In this document: in pieces, positions 16,057-24,285 of the stretch
Layout of the letters: every line of letters starts with the position of its first letter
Position numbering within the stretch: position 1 is the stretch's first letter
Source: Micropruina sp.
GTDB lineage: Bacteria > Actinomycetota > Actinomycetes > Propionibacteriales > Propionibacteriaceae
NCBI GenBank assembly: GCA_018055925.1
Contig: JAGPGQ010000006.1
Location: forward strand, 1-40,231
Length of the DNA: 40,231 nucleotides
Reading direction: 5' to 3'
Translations under genes and position numbers: made by a program
The notes under the pieces: model-generated
Told to the model about the DNA's origin: nothing
The model's input: only the letters and a program-made list of their open reading frames with translations
The model's database searches: none

Positions 16057-16959
16057 ATGCGGCACGCCACACCCCCACCCGAACCGCCGTCGCTGAGCGG
16101 CGACAAGGCGCAGCGCGAACGCGAGGCCGCCCTGGCCTTCTACTCCGACCCGGCCAACCTCGGCGCGGCGTTCTCGAAACCGGGCTTCCACGCCTACGGC
16201 AGCGCCGACGTCCGGGACACCCTCAACCAGGCGTTCGCGTTCAAGTGCGCCTACTGCGAGAGCAGCTACGGCCCCACCCAGCCGGTGGCGATCGAGCACT
16301 ATCGGCCGAAGGGACGGGTCACCGTCGCGGAGCGGAACCCGGACGGCACGGTGAAGCAGGTCCCCAAGCCGGGCTACTACTGGCTGGCCTCGAACTGGGA
16401 GAACCTGCTGCCCTCGTGCACCGACTGCAATTCGCCGCGCGGCCAGCTGGTGCCGGGTGCCGCGAAGGCCCGCACCCTCGGCAAGGCGAACCAGTTCCCG
16501 CTGGTGTCCGAGGCCAAGCGCGCCTCCCAACCCGGCGAGGAGAAGCGGGAACGGCGGCTGCTGCTGCACCCCTACCTGGACGAGCCGGGCGAACACCTGC
16601 ACTTCGTCGACGACCCCGACAGCCTGGCCGACGGCGAGGTCGAACCGGCGCCCCGCGGCGGCACCCGCCGGCCCAGCCCGATGGGCACCGCCTCGATCGA
16701 GGTGTACGCGTTGCAGCGGCGCGAGCTGATCAACGCCCGCAAGGCGATGCTCACCCGGGTCCGGCTCGCCCTGATGGACGTCGAGGACGACCTGGACGAC
16801 ATCGCCGAACACGGCCTCACCCCCAAACGCCAGGAGCGCTACGAACGCCACGTCGCCGAGCTCAAGGGGTTCGCCAACCCCGACCAGGAGTACTCGGCGA
16901 TGTGCGCCCAGGTGATCAATCAGGCCTTCGAGGCCCTGTTCGGAAGGAAGCCGGCATGA
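16057..16959 (+). CDS. HNH endonuclease (PtuB-like), second nuclease of the operon
   Basis: 300 residues. The HNH core spans 60–150: CAYCE (C64, C67), IEHYRPKG (E80, H81), YYWLASNWENLLPSC and CTDC (C121, C124), then NQFPLV. The two CxxC knuckles should hold a structural zinc and the EH pair the catalytic metal. The order matches the nuclease domain of the preceding fusion protein, with the first cysteine pair and the histidine at the same residue numbers, so the two domains probably share an ancestor. The C-terminal half (205–300) is helical and may contact the ATPase. It starts one base after the fusion gene ends and overlaps the patatin gene by ATGA. The substrate, DNA or tRNA, cannot be read from the sequence. 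Confidence 0.88.
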   Translation: MRHATPPPEPPSLSGDKAQREREAALAFYSDPANLGAAFSKPGFHAYGSADVRDTLNQAFAFKCAYCESSYGPTQPVAIEHYRPKGRVTVAERNPDGTVKQVPKPGYYWLASNWENLLPSCTDCNSPRGQLVPGAAKARTLGKANQFPLVSEAKRASQPGEEKRERRLLLHPYLDEPGEHLHFVDDPDSLADGEVEPAPRGGTRRPSPMGTASIEVYALQRRELINARKAMLTRVRLALMDVEDDLDDIAEHGLTPKRQERYERHVAELKGFANPDQEYSAMCAQVINQAFEALFGRKPA

Positions 16960-18860
16960 ACCCCACGGTTGACCGCCCCATGAAGAGCTACGACCTGACG
17001 GACCCGGCCAGCTATGCCAACCCCACGCTCGACTGCGACCTGATCATGAAGGGCGGCATCACCTCCGGCATGGTGTATCCGCTGGCCGCCTGCCGGCTGG
17101 CGACCCGCTACCGGTTCCGGCAGGTCGGCGGCGCCTCCGCCGGGGGCATCGCCGCCGCCCTCACCGCGGCCGCGGAGTACCGCCGCCGGCACCTCGGCAG
17201 CACCCAGGGCTTCACCGACCTGCAGCACGTGCCCGCCCTGCTCGGCGACCGGTTGTCGACGCTGTTCCAGCCCGCCGCCGGGCTGCGCCGCGCGTTCGAG
17301 GCCGCCACCACCTGGACCGAGCCCGGATGGTCCACGGCCGCCAAGGCCCGGGCGACCATCGCCAAGGTGATCGGCGGCTTCCCCGTCCTGTTCGCCGGGG
17401 TGACCCTGCTCGCCCTGCTGCCCGGCCTGCTGGTCGGCTGGGCGCTGCGCGGCTTCCCGGCCCCGCCGCACGATTGGGGCGGCATCCTGCTGTCGCTGCT
17501 GGTGTGGCTGCCCGGCGCCCTGCTGGTGGGCCTGGTGGCGGCCCTCGTGGCCCTCGTCCGGGACACCCTGGGCAAGCTGCCCGGCAACGGCTACGGCATG
17601 GTCCGCGGGCACACCGACAACCCGGACGGCCCACTGCCGCTGACCGACTGGCTCACCGAACGGCTCGACGCCACCGCCGGCCTGGGACCGGACGGCCCTC
17701 CGCTCACCTACGGCGATCTGTACGGGCCAGAGGCGTCCACCGCCTTCACCTCGCTCGGCCTGGACGACGAGACCCGCAGCGCGTCCCCCGAGGACGCGGC
17801 CCGGTTCCAGCCCGACATCGAACTGCGGATGATGACCACCTGCCTGACGCTGGGCCGTCCCTACGTGTTCCCGTTCGCCACTAAGGCGTTCCACTGGTGC
17901 CCCGACTGCTGGCGCGCCTACTTCCCCGCCCGGGTGGTCGATCACCTGCTGGCCCACTCGGCCGAGGCGACCCCGAAGACCCAGACCGTCGACGGCGCCC
18001 AGGTGCCGATCGACCAGCACTGCCCGCACCACCGGTCCGTGCCGGTCCGGCGGCTGCCGTCCGTGCCGGACATTCCGGTGGTGATCGGCGTCCGGCTGAG
18101 CCTGTCGTTCCCCGTGCTGATCAGCGGCGTGCCGTTCTACACCGTCGACTTCAACCGGGCCGAGGGCCGGCGGAGCCTGATCGAGGTGTGGTTCTCGGAC
18201 GGCGGGATCACGTCCAACTTCCCGATCCACTTCTTCGACGCGTTGTGGCCGCAGCGACCCACCTTCGGCATCACGCTGGCCGACCTGCACCCCGACCATC
18301 CCGAGCGGAAGACCTGGCGGCCGCGGCGCAACGTGTCGGGCATCCTGCCCCGGGCGACGCCGATCGACTCGATGGTCGGCTACCTGCTGGCGGTGGCGGA
18401 CACCATGCAGAACTGGTCCGACAACGCCGCCGTGCCGGCGCCGGGCTTCCGCGACCGGGTGGTGGAGCTGCGGACCGCGCCCGGCGAGGGTGGGCTCAAC
18501 CTGAAGATGGCGCCGCCGACCATCGCGGCCCTGTCGGAGCGCGGCGACGAGGCGGCCCAGGAGCTGGAGGACTTCGACTGGGACAACCACCGCTGGGTGC
18601 GCTACCGGACGGCGATGTCGGGGCTCAGCCGGCTGATGCACTCCCTGGACGCCCGCGCCGCCGCCTACCGGGAGTTCGTCGCGTCCCGCGAGCCGGGCGG
18701 CTCCTACGAGCTCGGCTCCAACGCCCGGCGGGCCGCCGACCTGGCAGCCACCGACGAGTTGCTCGAGACCGCCTCGCACTGGCGCGCGGACGGCTACCCG
18801 GGCACCCAGGGATCGGTGCCGCATCCGCGGCCCGAGGTCCGCCAGGTGATGCGGCCGTAG
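16956..18860 (+). CDS. Patatin-like phospholipase with two membrane helices, candidate effector
   Basis: 634 residues; the ATG overlaps the HNH stop (ATGA). The patatin catalytic machinery is complete: oxyanion-hole glycines MKGGITSG (31–38), nucleophile serine in GASAG (S61), and the dyad aspartate in DGG (D415). Two hydrophobic helices (about 138–163 and 177–201) are inserted between nucleophile and aspartate and should anchor the enzyme in the membrane. A CPDC (315–318) and CPHH (356–359) set may bind zinc. Patatins hydrolyse phospholipid acyl chains; in CBASS (CapV) they kill infected cells by membrane damage. Placed last in an operon with an ATPase and nucleases, it looks like the toxic output. 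A short GC hairpin (18876–18910) may end the transcript. Confidence 0.9.
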   Translation: MNPTVDRPMKSYDLTDPASYANPTLDCDLIMKGGITSGMVYPLAACRLATRYRFRQVGGASAGGIAAALTAAAEYRRRHLGSTQGFTDLQHVPALLGDRLSTLFQPAAGLRRAFEAATTWTEPGWSTAAKARATIAKVIGGFPVLFAGVTLLALLPGLLVGWALRGFPAPPHDWGGILLSLLVWLPGALLVGLVAALVALVRDTLGKLPGNGYGMVRGHTDNPDGPLPLTDWLTERLDATAGLGPDGPPLTYGDLYGPEASTAFTSLGLDDETRSASPEDAARFQPDIELRMMTTCLTLGRPYVFPFATKAFHWCPDCWRAYFPARVVDHLLAHSAEATPKTQTVDGAQVPIDQHCPHHRSVPVRRLPSVPDIPVVIGVRLSLSFPVLISGVPFYTVDFNRAEGRRSLIEVWFSDGGITSNFPIHFFDALWPQRPTFGITLADLHPDHPERKTWRPRRNVSGILPRATPIDSMVGYLLAVADTMQNWSDNAAVPAPGFRDRVVELRTAPGEGGLNLKMAPPTIAALSERGDEAAQELEDFDWDNHRWVRYRTAMSGLSRLMHSLDARAAAYREFVASREPGGSYELGSNARRAADLAATDELLETASHWRADGYPGTQGSVPHPRPEVRQVMRP

Positions 18861-19111
18861 AGTGGGCCCGGCCCGGGTGGCCGGGTTGTGGGGACGCCGG
18901 CCAGGCCACCGTCCGGATGACGAGATTTCGTCCAGGTTTGACCGCGAACGCCGTCCATCGAGGCCCGCTGAGCGTCGGAATCTCACTCCGCGGACTTGCA
19001 TGTCATATTCTGGAACAACGATTTGCATCTGGTACAAGCAGACGAGAAGTTGGTCGTACGAAAACCGTCGGCAATGGAGCCGCAGGACATGTGACGCAAG
19101 AGAGGCACATC

Positions 19112-19909
19112 ATGACCGCTCCAGCCTTGGTGATGGTGGGAATGGGCAGCAGTGACGCCCAAGTCGCCCAAGTGACGCACTCGTTGAGGCATGGCCTGCA
19201 GACCATGCGTCCGGGCCTTTCGGTGCGCTGCGCCTTCCTCGAGCACTGCTCCCCCTCCGTCGGCCAGGTGGTGGCCCAACTCGTCAAGCAGGGCGTCAAC
19301 GAGATCGTCCTGGTGCCGCTGCAGGTGACCCACGCCATCGACCCCGACGACCGTGTCGTCGGCCTGGCCGGCAAGCTGCAGGGCTGCCACTCCGATCTGC
19401 GGATCACCGTCTCGCGACCGATCGGCCCCGAGGTCAGTCTGCTGACCGTGCTCGACCAGCGGCTGCGGGCCTCGCTGAGCGCCCACCGGGTGCTCGAACT
19501 GGACGGACTGGTGCTCTCCTCGGCCCGCAGCGGCGACATGCGCGGCAACGCCCTGCTCGCCCGCCGGGCCCGGCAGTGGTCGACCCACCACCGGCTCCCC
19601 TGCCTGACCGCCGTCGCGGACGGCTCGGGCCCCTCGGTCGCCCAGGCGATCCAGGGCCTGCGCTCCCAGGGACGCCGGCACATCGCCGTCGGCTCGTTCT
19701 TCCTGACCGCGACCGAGTTGTTCCACACCCAGGCCGACCTGGCCCAGCGGTGCGGCGCGGTGTCGGTGAGCGAACCGCTCGGCTCCGCCACCGAGGTGAT
19801 GGACCTGATCCTGGCCCGGTACGCGTTCGCCGCGATGGACCTGCTGGACTTCGGCCTCGAGGTGGAGGAAGAGGACGAGGTACCCGCCCGTCACCTGACG
19901 ATCGCCTGA
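19112..19909 (+). CDS. Two-domain CbiX/SirB-like chelatase family protein
   Basis: 265 residues from the ATG at 19112, with GAGAGG 7 nt upstream; the preceding 100 bp (from about 18990) are AT-rich and probably hold the promoter. Two tandem chelatase-fold halves are visible (1–130 and 131–265). CbiX/SirB enzymes insert cobalt or iron into sirohydrochlorin using histidines equivalent to H10 and H74 of short CbiX. H74 is present here (VTHAIDPDD), but the first position, normally in a GHGS motif, is GMGS (M11). The second half also lacks a plain HG motif. The protein may have a changed role or use other ligands. No siroheme or cobalamin gene is adjacent. Confidence 0.8.
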   Translation: MTAPALVMVGMGSSDAQVAQVTHSLRHGLQTMRPGLSVRCAFLEHCSPSVGQVVAQLVKQGVNEIVLVPLQVTHAIDPDDRVVGLAGKLQGCHSDLRITVSRPIGPEVSLLTVLDQRLRASLSAHRVLELDGLVLSSARSGDMRGNALLARRARQWSTHHRLPCLTAVADGSGPSVAQAIQGLRSQGRRHIAVGSFFLTATELFHTQADLAQRCGAVSVSEPLGSATEVMDLILARYAFAAMDLLDFGLEVEEEDEVPARHLTIA

Positions 19910-19947
19910 CACCCGGCCCCCCGTCCGGCCCCGTCCGGCGCCAAAAG

Positions 19948-20007
19948 GCCCTGCCTAACTATCTCTGCCCTCCCGTCGACGGGAGGGCAGAGATAGTTAG
20001 GCAGGGC
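19948..20007. terminator. 60-bp perfect palindrome between convergent genes
   Basis: Arms 19948–19977 and 19978–20007 are exact 30-bp complements with no spacer, centred on GTCGAC, flanked by AAAA on one side and TTT on the other. It lies between the convergent chelatase and PPK2 genes. As RNA it would form a very stable hairpin in either direction, so a bidirectional terminator is likely. Confidence 0.65.
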
Positions 20008-20038
20008 TTTACGGGCTTGCGGGGGAGAGGGGGGACGG

Positions 20039-20917
20039 TCAGGCCTGGGCGACCCGGGCCTGCTCGACGGCCACGTCGAACGTCGCGGGCGGCCAGCCGA
20101 GGTCCAGTCCCTGCAGGTGTTCCCGGACCAGCTGCGCGACCGCCCAGTTGCGGTACCACTTGCGGTCCGCGGGAATCACGAACCAGGGTGCGTGGTCGGT
20201 GTTGCACCGCTGCAGGGCGTCGGCGTAGGCCTGCTGGTAGGCGGGCCACTTGGCGCGCGCGTCCACGTCCTTCGGGTTGTACTTCCAGTACTTCTCCGGG
20301 CTGGCCAGCCGCTCCGCCAGGCGAGCCCGCTGCTCCTCGAACGACACGTTGAGGAAGCACTTGACGATCGTCGTACCCGACGCGGCCACCCGCTCCTCGA
20401 ACGCGTTGATCTCGTCGTAGCGGGCGGTCCATTCGCTGTCGGGAACCAGGCTCTCGACCCGGACGACCAGCACGTCCTCGTACTGGGAACGGTCGAAGAT
20501 GCCGATCATGCCCGGCGCCGGCAGTGCCTGCTCGATGCGCCACAGGTAGTGGTGGGCGCGCTCCTCGGCGGTGGGCACCTTGAACGCCTTGAGCTGGATG
20601 CCCTGCGGGTCGACCATGCCCATCGCGTGCCGGATCACCCCGCCCTTGCCGGAGGTGTCCATGCCCTGCAGCACCAGCAGCACGCTGCGCGCGGACTCGG
20701 GGTCGGAGCGCCCGCCGGCGAACAGCCGCTCCTGCAGATCGGAGAGGTCCGGCGCCAGCGCGGCGGTGAGCGCCGGCGCGTCCTCCTTGCCGCGGCCCGG
20801 GTAACCGGGCGTGGCCCTCGGGTCGAAACCGGTCAACTCGACCGGACCGGACGGGACCCGCAGCAGCCGGCTGAGCGGCTCGGTCGGCGGGGTGGGGGGC
20901 GTGTGCTTCGCTGCCAT
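20039..20917 (-). CDS. ppk2: Polyphosphate kinase 2 family protein
   Basis: 292 residues from the ATG at 20917; no Shine–Dalgarno sequence is visible, so translation may be leaderless. The Walker-A-like loop GMDTSGKGG (85–93) and the Walker B/lid segment FDRSQYED (141–148) are the PPK2 hallmarks, and the length fits a one-domain enzyme. PPK2 proteins transfer phosphate between polyphosphate and nucleoside mono- or diphosphates in the cytoplasm, buffering the nucleotide pool. The subclass (NMP or NDP acceptor) cannot be fixed by eye. The gene is monocistronic, ends at a large palindrome and has an array of extragenic palindromes upstream. Confidence 0.92.
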   Translation of the reverse strand: MAAKHTPPTPPTEPLSRLLRVPSGPVELTGFDPRATPGYPGRGKEDAPALTAALAPDLSDLQERLFAGGRSDPESARSVLLVLQGMDTSGKGGVIRHAMGMVDPQGIQLKAFKVPTAEERAHHYLWRIEQALPAPGMIGIFDRSQYEDVLVVRVESLVPDSEWTARYDEINAFEERVAASGTTIVKCFLNVSFEEQRARLAERLASPEKYWKYNPKDVDARAKWPAYQQAYADALQRCNTDHAPWFVIPADRKWYRNWAVAQLVREHLQGLDLGWPPATFDVAVEQARVAQA

Positions 20918-20992
20918 GGGCCGTAGTCTGGCGCACCGCGGTCCAGGGAACCAGGACCCGTCCCGGCAACCCGCTCGTGCGCGCCCGGCCAG

Positions 20993-21210
20993 CGAGATCC
21001 CGGGGCGAGCCCGGGACGACAACGGCCACCAGCCACCGTCACCCCGGCACAAGCCGAGATCCCGGGGCGAGCCCGGGACGACAACGCCCACCAGCCACCG
21101 TCACCCCGGCACAAGCCGAGATCCCGGGGCGAGCCCGGGATGACAACGGCAAGGGCGGACCGGGACGACAATTGCCACCAGCCGTCATCCCGGCGGAAGC
21201 CGGGATCTCA
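20993..21210. repeat. Tandem 62-bp repeats with CCCGGG palindromes (gap 20918–21382)
   Basis: Three copies begin at 20993, 21055 and 21117. The first two differ by about one base; the third diverges after 30 nt. Each carries a CCCGGGGCGAGCCCGGGA palindrome. A companion GTCATCCCGGCG-type element lies at 21184–21210. The rest of the gap (21211–21382) shows nothing convincing. Confidence 0.8.
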
Positions 21211-21382
21211 CCACGGACGCCCTAGTGCCGCGGCCATCGACGTTCGCCCGGGCGAGCGGCGTCCGGTCGGATGCCTAGCAAGGCCGACGAGGGAGGCATA
21301 CCCGGGTCGTACGGCGACCGAGGAGAACGCGGCGAGGCGCCGTCCGGGCGTCGCGTAGCGGGCGAAGGTCGGTGCCGCGGCA

Positions 21383-22450
21383 CTAGCTCGTCAGGCCCAG
21401 GATGTCGGCGAGGTCGTAACTGACCGGCTCCTCCAGTTGCTCGTAGGTGCAGGAGCGGGGATCCCGGTCCGGCCGCCAGCGGTTGAACTGGGCGGTGTGC
21501 CGGAACCGGACGCCCTCCATGTGCTCGTAGCGCACCTCGACCACCCGTTCCGGGCGCAGCGGGACGAACGACAGGTCCTTGCCGTTGTTCCAGCGGCTGT
21601 ACTGCGAGTTGCGCGGGGTGCGGGCGCCCTCCTCCTGCTTGGCCCAGGCCCACGGGTGGTCGTCGAAGGTGGTGACCAGCGGCTGCAGTTCGGCGAACAG
21701 CTCCTTGCGCCGGGCGAGCGGGAAGGCGCCGATCACGCCCACCGAGGCCAGGTCGCCGTCGTCGTTGTACAGCCCGAGCAGCAGCGAGCCGATCACATCG
21801 TCCCCGCTCTTGTGCACCCGGTACCCGGCCACCACGCAGTCGGCGGTGCGCTGGTGCTTGATCTTGAACATGGTGCGCTTGTTCGGCTGGTAGGTGCCGT
21901 CCAGCGGCTTGGCGACCACCCCGTCCAGCCCGGCACCCTCGAACTGGGCGAACCATTCCTGTGCCACCTCCGGGTCGCGGGTGGTCGGGGTGAGATGGAT
22001 CGGCGCGTCGGCGCCGGCGAGGGCCCGCTCCAGGGCCGCGCGGCGTTCCTCGAAGGGCCGCTCGGTGTAGTCCTGGTCGTCCAGGGCGAGCAGGTCGAAG
22101 GCGACGAAACTGGCCGGGGTCTGTTCCGACAGCAGGGTGATCCGGCTGACCGCCGGGTGGATGCGCTGCTGCAGCACGTCGAACTCGAGCCGCTCCCCCA
22201 CGACCACGACCAGTTCGCCGTCGATCACGCACCGGGACGGCAGGTTGGCCCGGACGGCCTCGACGATCTCCGGGAAGTACCGGGTCATCGGACGTTCGTT
22301 GCGCGATCCGATCTCGACCTCGTCGCCGTCGCGGAAGACGATCGAGCGGAAGCCGTCCCACTTCGGCTCGTAGGACAACGCGCCGGTGGGCATCGTCGGC
22401 ACCGACTTGGCCAGCATGGGCGAGACCGGCGGCATCACGGGGAGCTGCAT
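21383..22450 (-). CDS. ligC: ATP-dependent DNA ligase, LigC type
   Basis: 355 residues from the ATG at 22450; CACAAT lies 7 nt upstream, fitting a leaderless transcript, and MQLPVMPPVSPMLAK is a typical LigC N-terminus. The adenylated lysine is K30 in KWDGFR; DGELVV, FDLLALDD, LDGVVAKPLDGTY and FKIKH are nucleotidyltransferase motifs III–V, followed by an OB-fold domain. It seals nicks using ATP. In mycobacteria LigC acts with a LigD-like primase-polymerase in excision repair or back-up end joining. Such a polymerase domain is encoded at 24570, separated only by a divergent glycosyltransferase gene. No Ku gene is in the window. Confidence 0.92.
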   Translation of the reverse strand: MQLPVMPPVSPMLAKSVPTMPTGALSYEPKWDGFRSIVFRDGDEVEIGSRNERPMTRYFPEIVEAVRANLPSRCVIDGELVVVVGERLEFDVLQQRIHPAVSRITLLSEQTPASFVAFDLLALDDQDYTERPFEERRAALERALAGADAPIHLTPTTRDPEVAQEWFAQFEGAGLDGVVAKPLDGTYQPNKRTMFKIKHQRTADCVVAGYRVHKSGDDVIGSLLLGLYNDDGDLASVGVIGAFPLARRKELFAELQPLVTTFDDHPWAWAKQEEGARTPRNSQYSRWNNGKDLSFVPLRPERVVEVRYEHMEGVRFRHTAQFNRWRPDRDPRSCTYEQLEEPVSYDLADILGLTS

Positions 22451-22457
22451 GCTGAAC

Positions 22458-22463
22458 ATTGTG
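22458..22463 (-). promoter_or_regulatory. -10 element CACAAT, leaderless ligC
   Basis: CACAAT on the minus strand sits 7 nt before the ATG at 22450. No ribosome binding site is present, so transcription and translation probably start together. Confidence 0.4.
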
Positions 22464-22566
22464 CAGCGAGAACCCCGATCCACGAGTGTGCGGCCGGGCC
22501 GAACTGCGTTCTCGGCGATCCGGCGGGTCCGGTTTCCCACCCTCCGGCCGGTTCATCCGATCAAAC

Positions 22567-22585
22567 TTAGGCCAGGCTAACCTTG
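22567..22585 (+). promoter_or_regulatory. DtxR/IdeR-type iron box
   Basis: TTAGGCCAGGCTAACCTTG matches the 19-bp consensus TTAGGTTAGSCTAACCTAA at 15 positions, including nearly both half-sites. It lies 34 bp before the glycosyltransferase start and contains a possible -10 (TAACCT, 22578–22583). Iron-loaded DtxR bound here would block that promoter. It is 117 bp from the ligC start, so control of ligC is less likely. Confidence 0.65.
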
Positions 22586-22618
22586 CCCGGTTGACTTCGA
22601 GCGAGGGCGGGCTGGGCG

Positions 22619-24211
22619 GTGCAGGTGACTCCGGGACCGGGACGATGGCGGACCTACCTCGTGGTTCTCTGGCTGGTCGCCCTCGCGGTGCGGCAGGGGC
22701 CGCTGATCGTCGCGGGCCGGTGGGCCGGCGAGTTCACCTGGGACGAGGGCGTCTACTTCGCGGCCAGCCAGCAATGGGTGCACGGGCAGTGGCCCTATGC
22801 GGACTTCCTGATGGTCCACCCGCCGGGGATCGTGCTCTTCCTGGCGCCGTTCGCCGCGTTGGCGGATGTCGTCCCCGACGGGGTGGCGGCCGGGCTGGCC
22901 CGCACCGCGATGTCGGCACTGGGGGCCACCAGCGCCGTGCTGGTCGCCCTGCTGCTGCGCCCCTACGGCCGGGCGTCTGCGATCGCCGGCTCGGCGCTCT
23001 ACGCCGTCTGGTCGGCCACGGTCTGGGCCGAGTGGGCGATCCTGCTCGAACCCCTGCTCGCCGTGGGCCTGCTCGCGGCGCTCCTGCTGCTGGCCAAGGA
23101 CTCGCCGCCGGCGTCCGAGCGTCCGGGCGGACCCGCGATCGGGCACACCATCGCCGCCGGGTGCCTCATGGGGGCGATCCTGACGGTCAAGCTGTGGGCG
23201 GCGGTGCCGCTGGTGGTCCTCGGAGCGATGCTGCTCGTGCGCGACCCGAACCGGGCCGGCCTGGGCCGGCTGCTGGGCTTCGGAGCCGCCGCCACGGGCA
23301 CCGCCGCACTGGTCGTCCTCCCGTTCGTGGGCGTCGCCGGCCCGGCGGCGATCTGGCGGGACGTCGTGGCGTTCCAGTTCGGCCGGCCCGCCGGTGAGGT
23401 GCCGCGGGGACGGCGGCTGGGGTACTTCGACGGCAGCCTGCTCGCTCCCGAACGCCTGCCGGACGCGGTCTGGCTGGTTCTGGGCCTGATCGCGGCCGTC
23501 GTCGCCGCGGGCGCGGTGGCGGTCCTCGCGCGCGGGCGTGAGGTGCCGTTGCGGCAGTGGCCGCCGACCGGCTGGCTCGCGGTGGCGCTCGCCCAGGTGC
23601 TCGCCTTGCTGGCCGCGCCGAGCTTCTACCCGACCTACACCCTGGCCGCGGCACCCACGCTGTGCCTGATCGCCGGCATCTGCGTCCAGGTCGTCGCCGA
23701 CCGGCTGCCCGCGAAGGCCGGACACCGCGGGATCCGGCGGACGATCGTGGCGCTCGGCGCGGCTCTCGCGCTCGTCCTGGCGGTGATGTCCACCGGGCAG
23801 GTCGCGCGCGACCTCACCCCCGCCCGGGACTGGGGGGCCCTCGACCGGATCCGTCCGGCCGCGGTCGACGGCGCGGCGGGTTGCGTCTGGGCTCCCACGC
23901 CCCGGGTCCTGATCGAGGCCGACCTGGCCGCCGACCAGGCGCGCGCGGACTGCCCGCTCACGATCGACGTCTACGCCACCGTCCAGCGGGAATCCGGCGT
24001 GCCCGACCAGGAGTTCGAGGCGGTCGCGGCCCACGCGCGGGACTACCAGGCGCAGGTCGCCGGCCAACTCGCCACGGCCACCCTGGTCATCGTCGACGAC
24101 GCCGGCTGGGCGCGGCTCGACCCGGCGAACCAGGAGCGCATCCGGCAGGGTTTCGCCGTGGCCGGCGCGACCAGCGGCTACACGATCTGGCGCTCCACGT
24201 CGAAGCGATGA
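22619..24211 (+). CDS. Polytopic membrane glycosyltransferase (GT-C, ArnT/PMT-like)
   Basis: 530 residues from a GTG at 22619 with a purine-rich GAGGGCGGGC upstream. About ten hydrophobic helices are visible between residues 12 and 400. The first extracytoplasmic loop carries FTWDEGVYF (D42, E43), the acidic catalytic pair of the GT-C/RgtA–D type, followed by the family-like YADFLMVHPPG. The C-terminal 130 residues are soluble and probably extracytoplasmic. Such enzymes transfer sugars from polyprenyl-phosphate donors to lipids, glycans or proteins on the outer face of the membrane. The acceptor is unknown. A DtxR-type box in the promoter suggests expression rises under iron starvation; this is inference. 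Confidence 0.85.
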   Translation: MQVTPGPGRWRTYLVVLWLVALAVRQGPLIVAGRWAGEFTWDEGVYFAASQQWVHGQWPYADFLMVHPPGIVLFLAPFAALADVVPDGVAAGLARTAMSALGATSAVLVALLLRPYGRASAIAGSALYAVWSATVWAEWAILLEPLLAVGLLAALLLLAKDSPPASERPGGPAIGHTIAAGCLMGAILTVKLWAAVPLVVLGAMLLVRDPNRAGLGRLLGFGAAATGTAALVVLPFVGVAGPAAIWRDVVAFQFGRPAGEVPRGRRLGYFDGSLLAPERLPDAVWLVLGLIAAVVAAGAVAVLARGREVPLRQWPPTGWLAVALAQVLALLAAPSFYPTYTLAAAPTLCLIAGICVQVVADRLPAKAGHRGIRRTIVALGAALALVLAVMSTGQVARDLTPARDWGALDRIRPAAVDGAAGCVWAPTPRVLIEADLAADQARADCPLTIDVYATVQRESGVPDQEFEAVAAHARDYQAQVAGQLATATLVIVDDAGWARLDPANQERIRQGFAVAGATSGYTIWRSTSKR

Positions 24212-24285
24212 CGGTTGGGGCATCCCGGCTCGCCCCGGGCCCCCGGGCGTCCACCGGGAAGACGTGTGCATCCTTGACCCACCAT

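Noticed and set aside
13842..16106. Long minus-strand open frame opposite the HNH–ATPase gene
   Set aside because: It lacks recognisable domains, while the plus strand encodes clear HNH and ATPase motifs with a good ribosome binding site.
16920..19037. Long minus-strand frame opposite the patatin gene
   Set aside because: Composition is biased (Gly/Arg/His/Gln), with no domain; the patatin catalytic motifs are on the plus strand.
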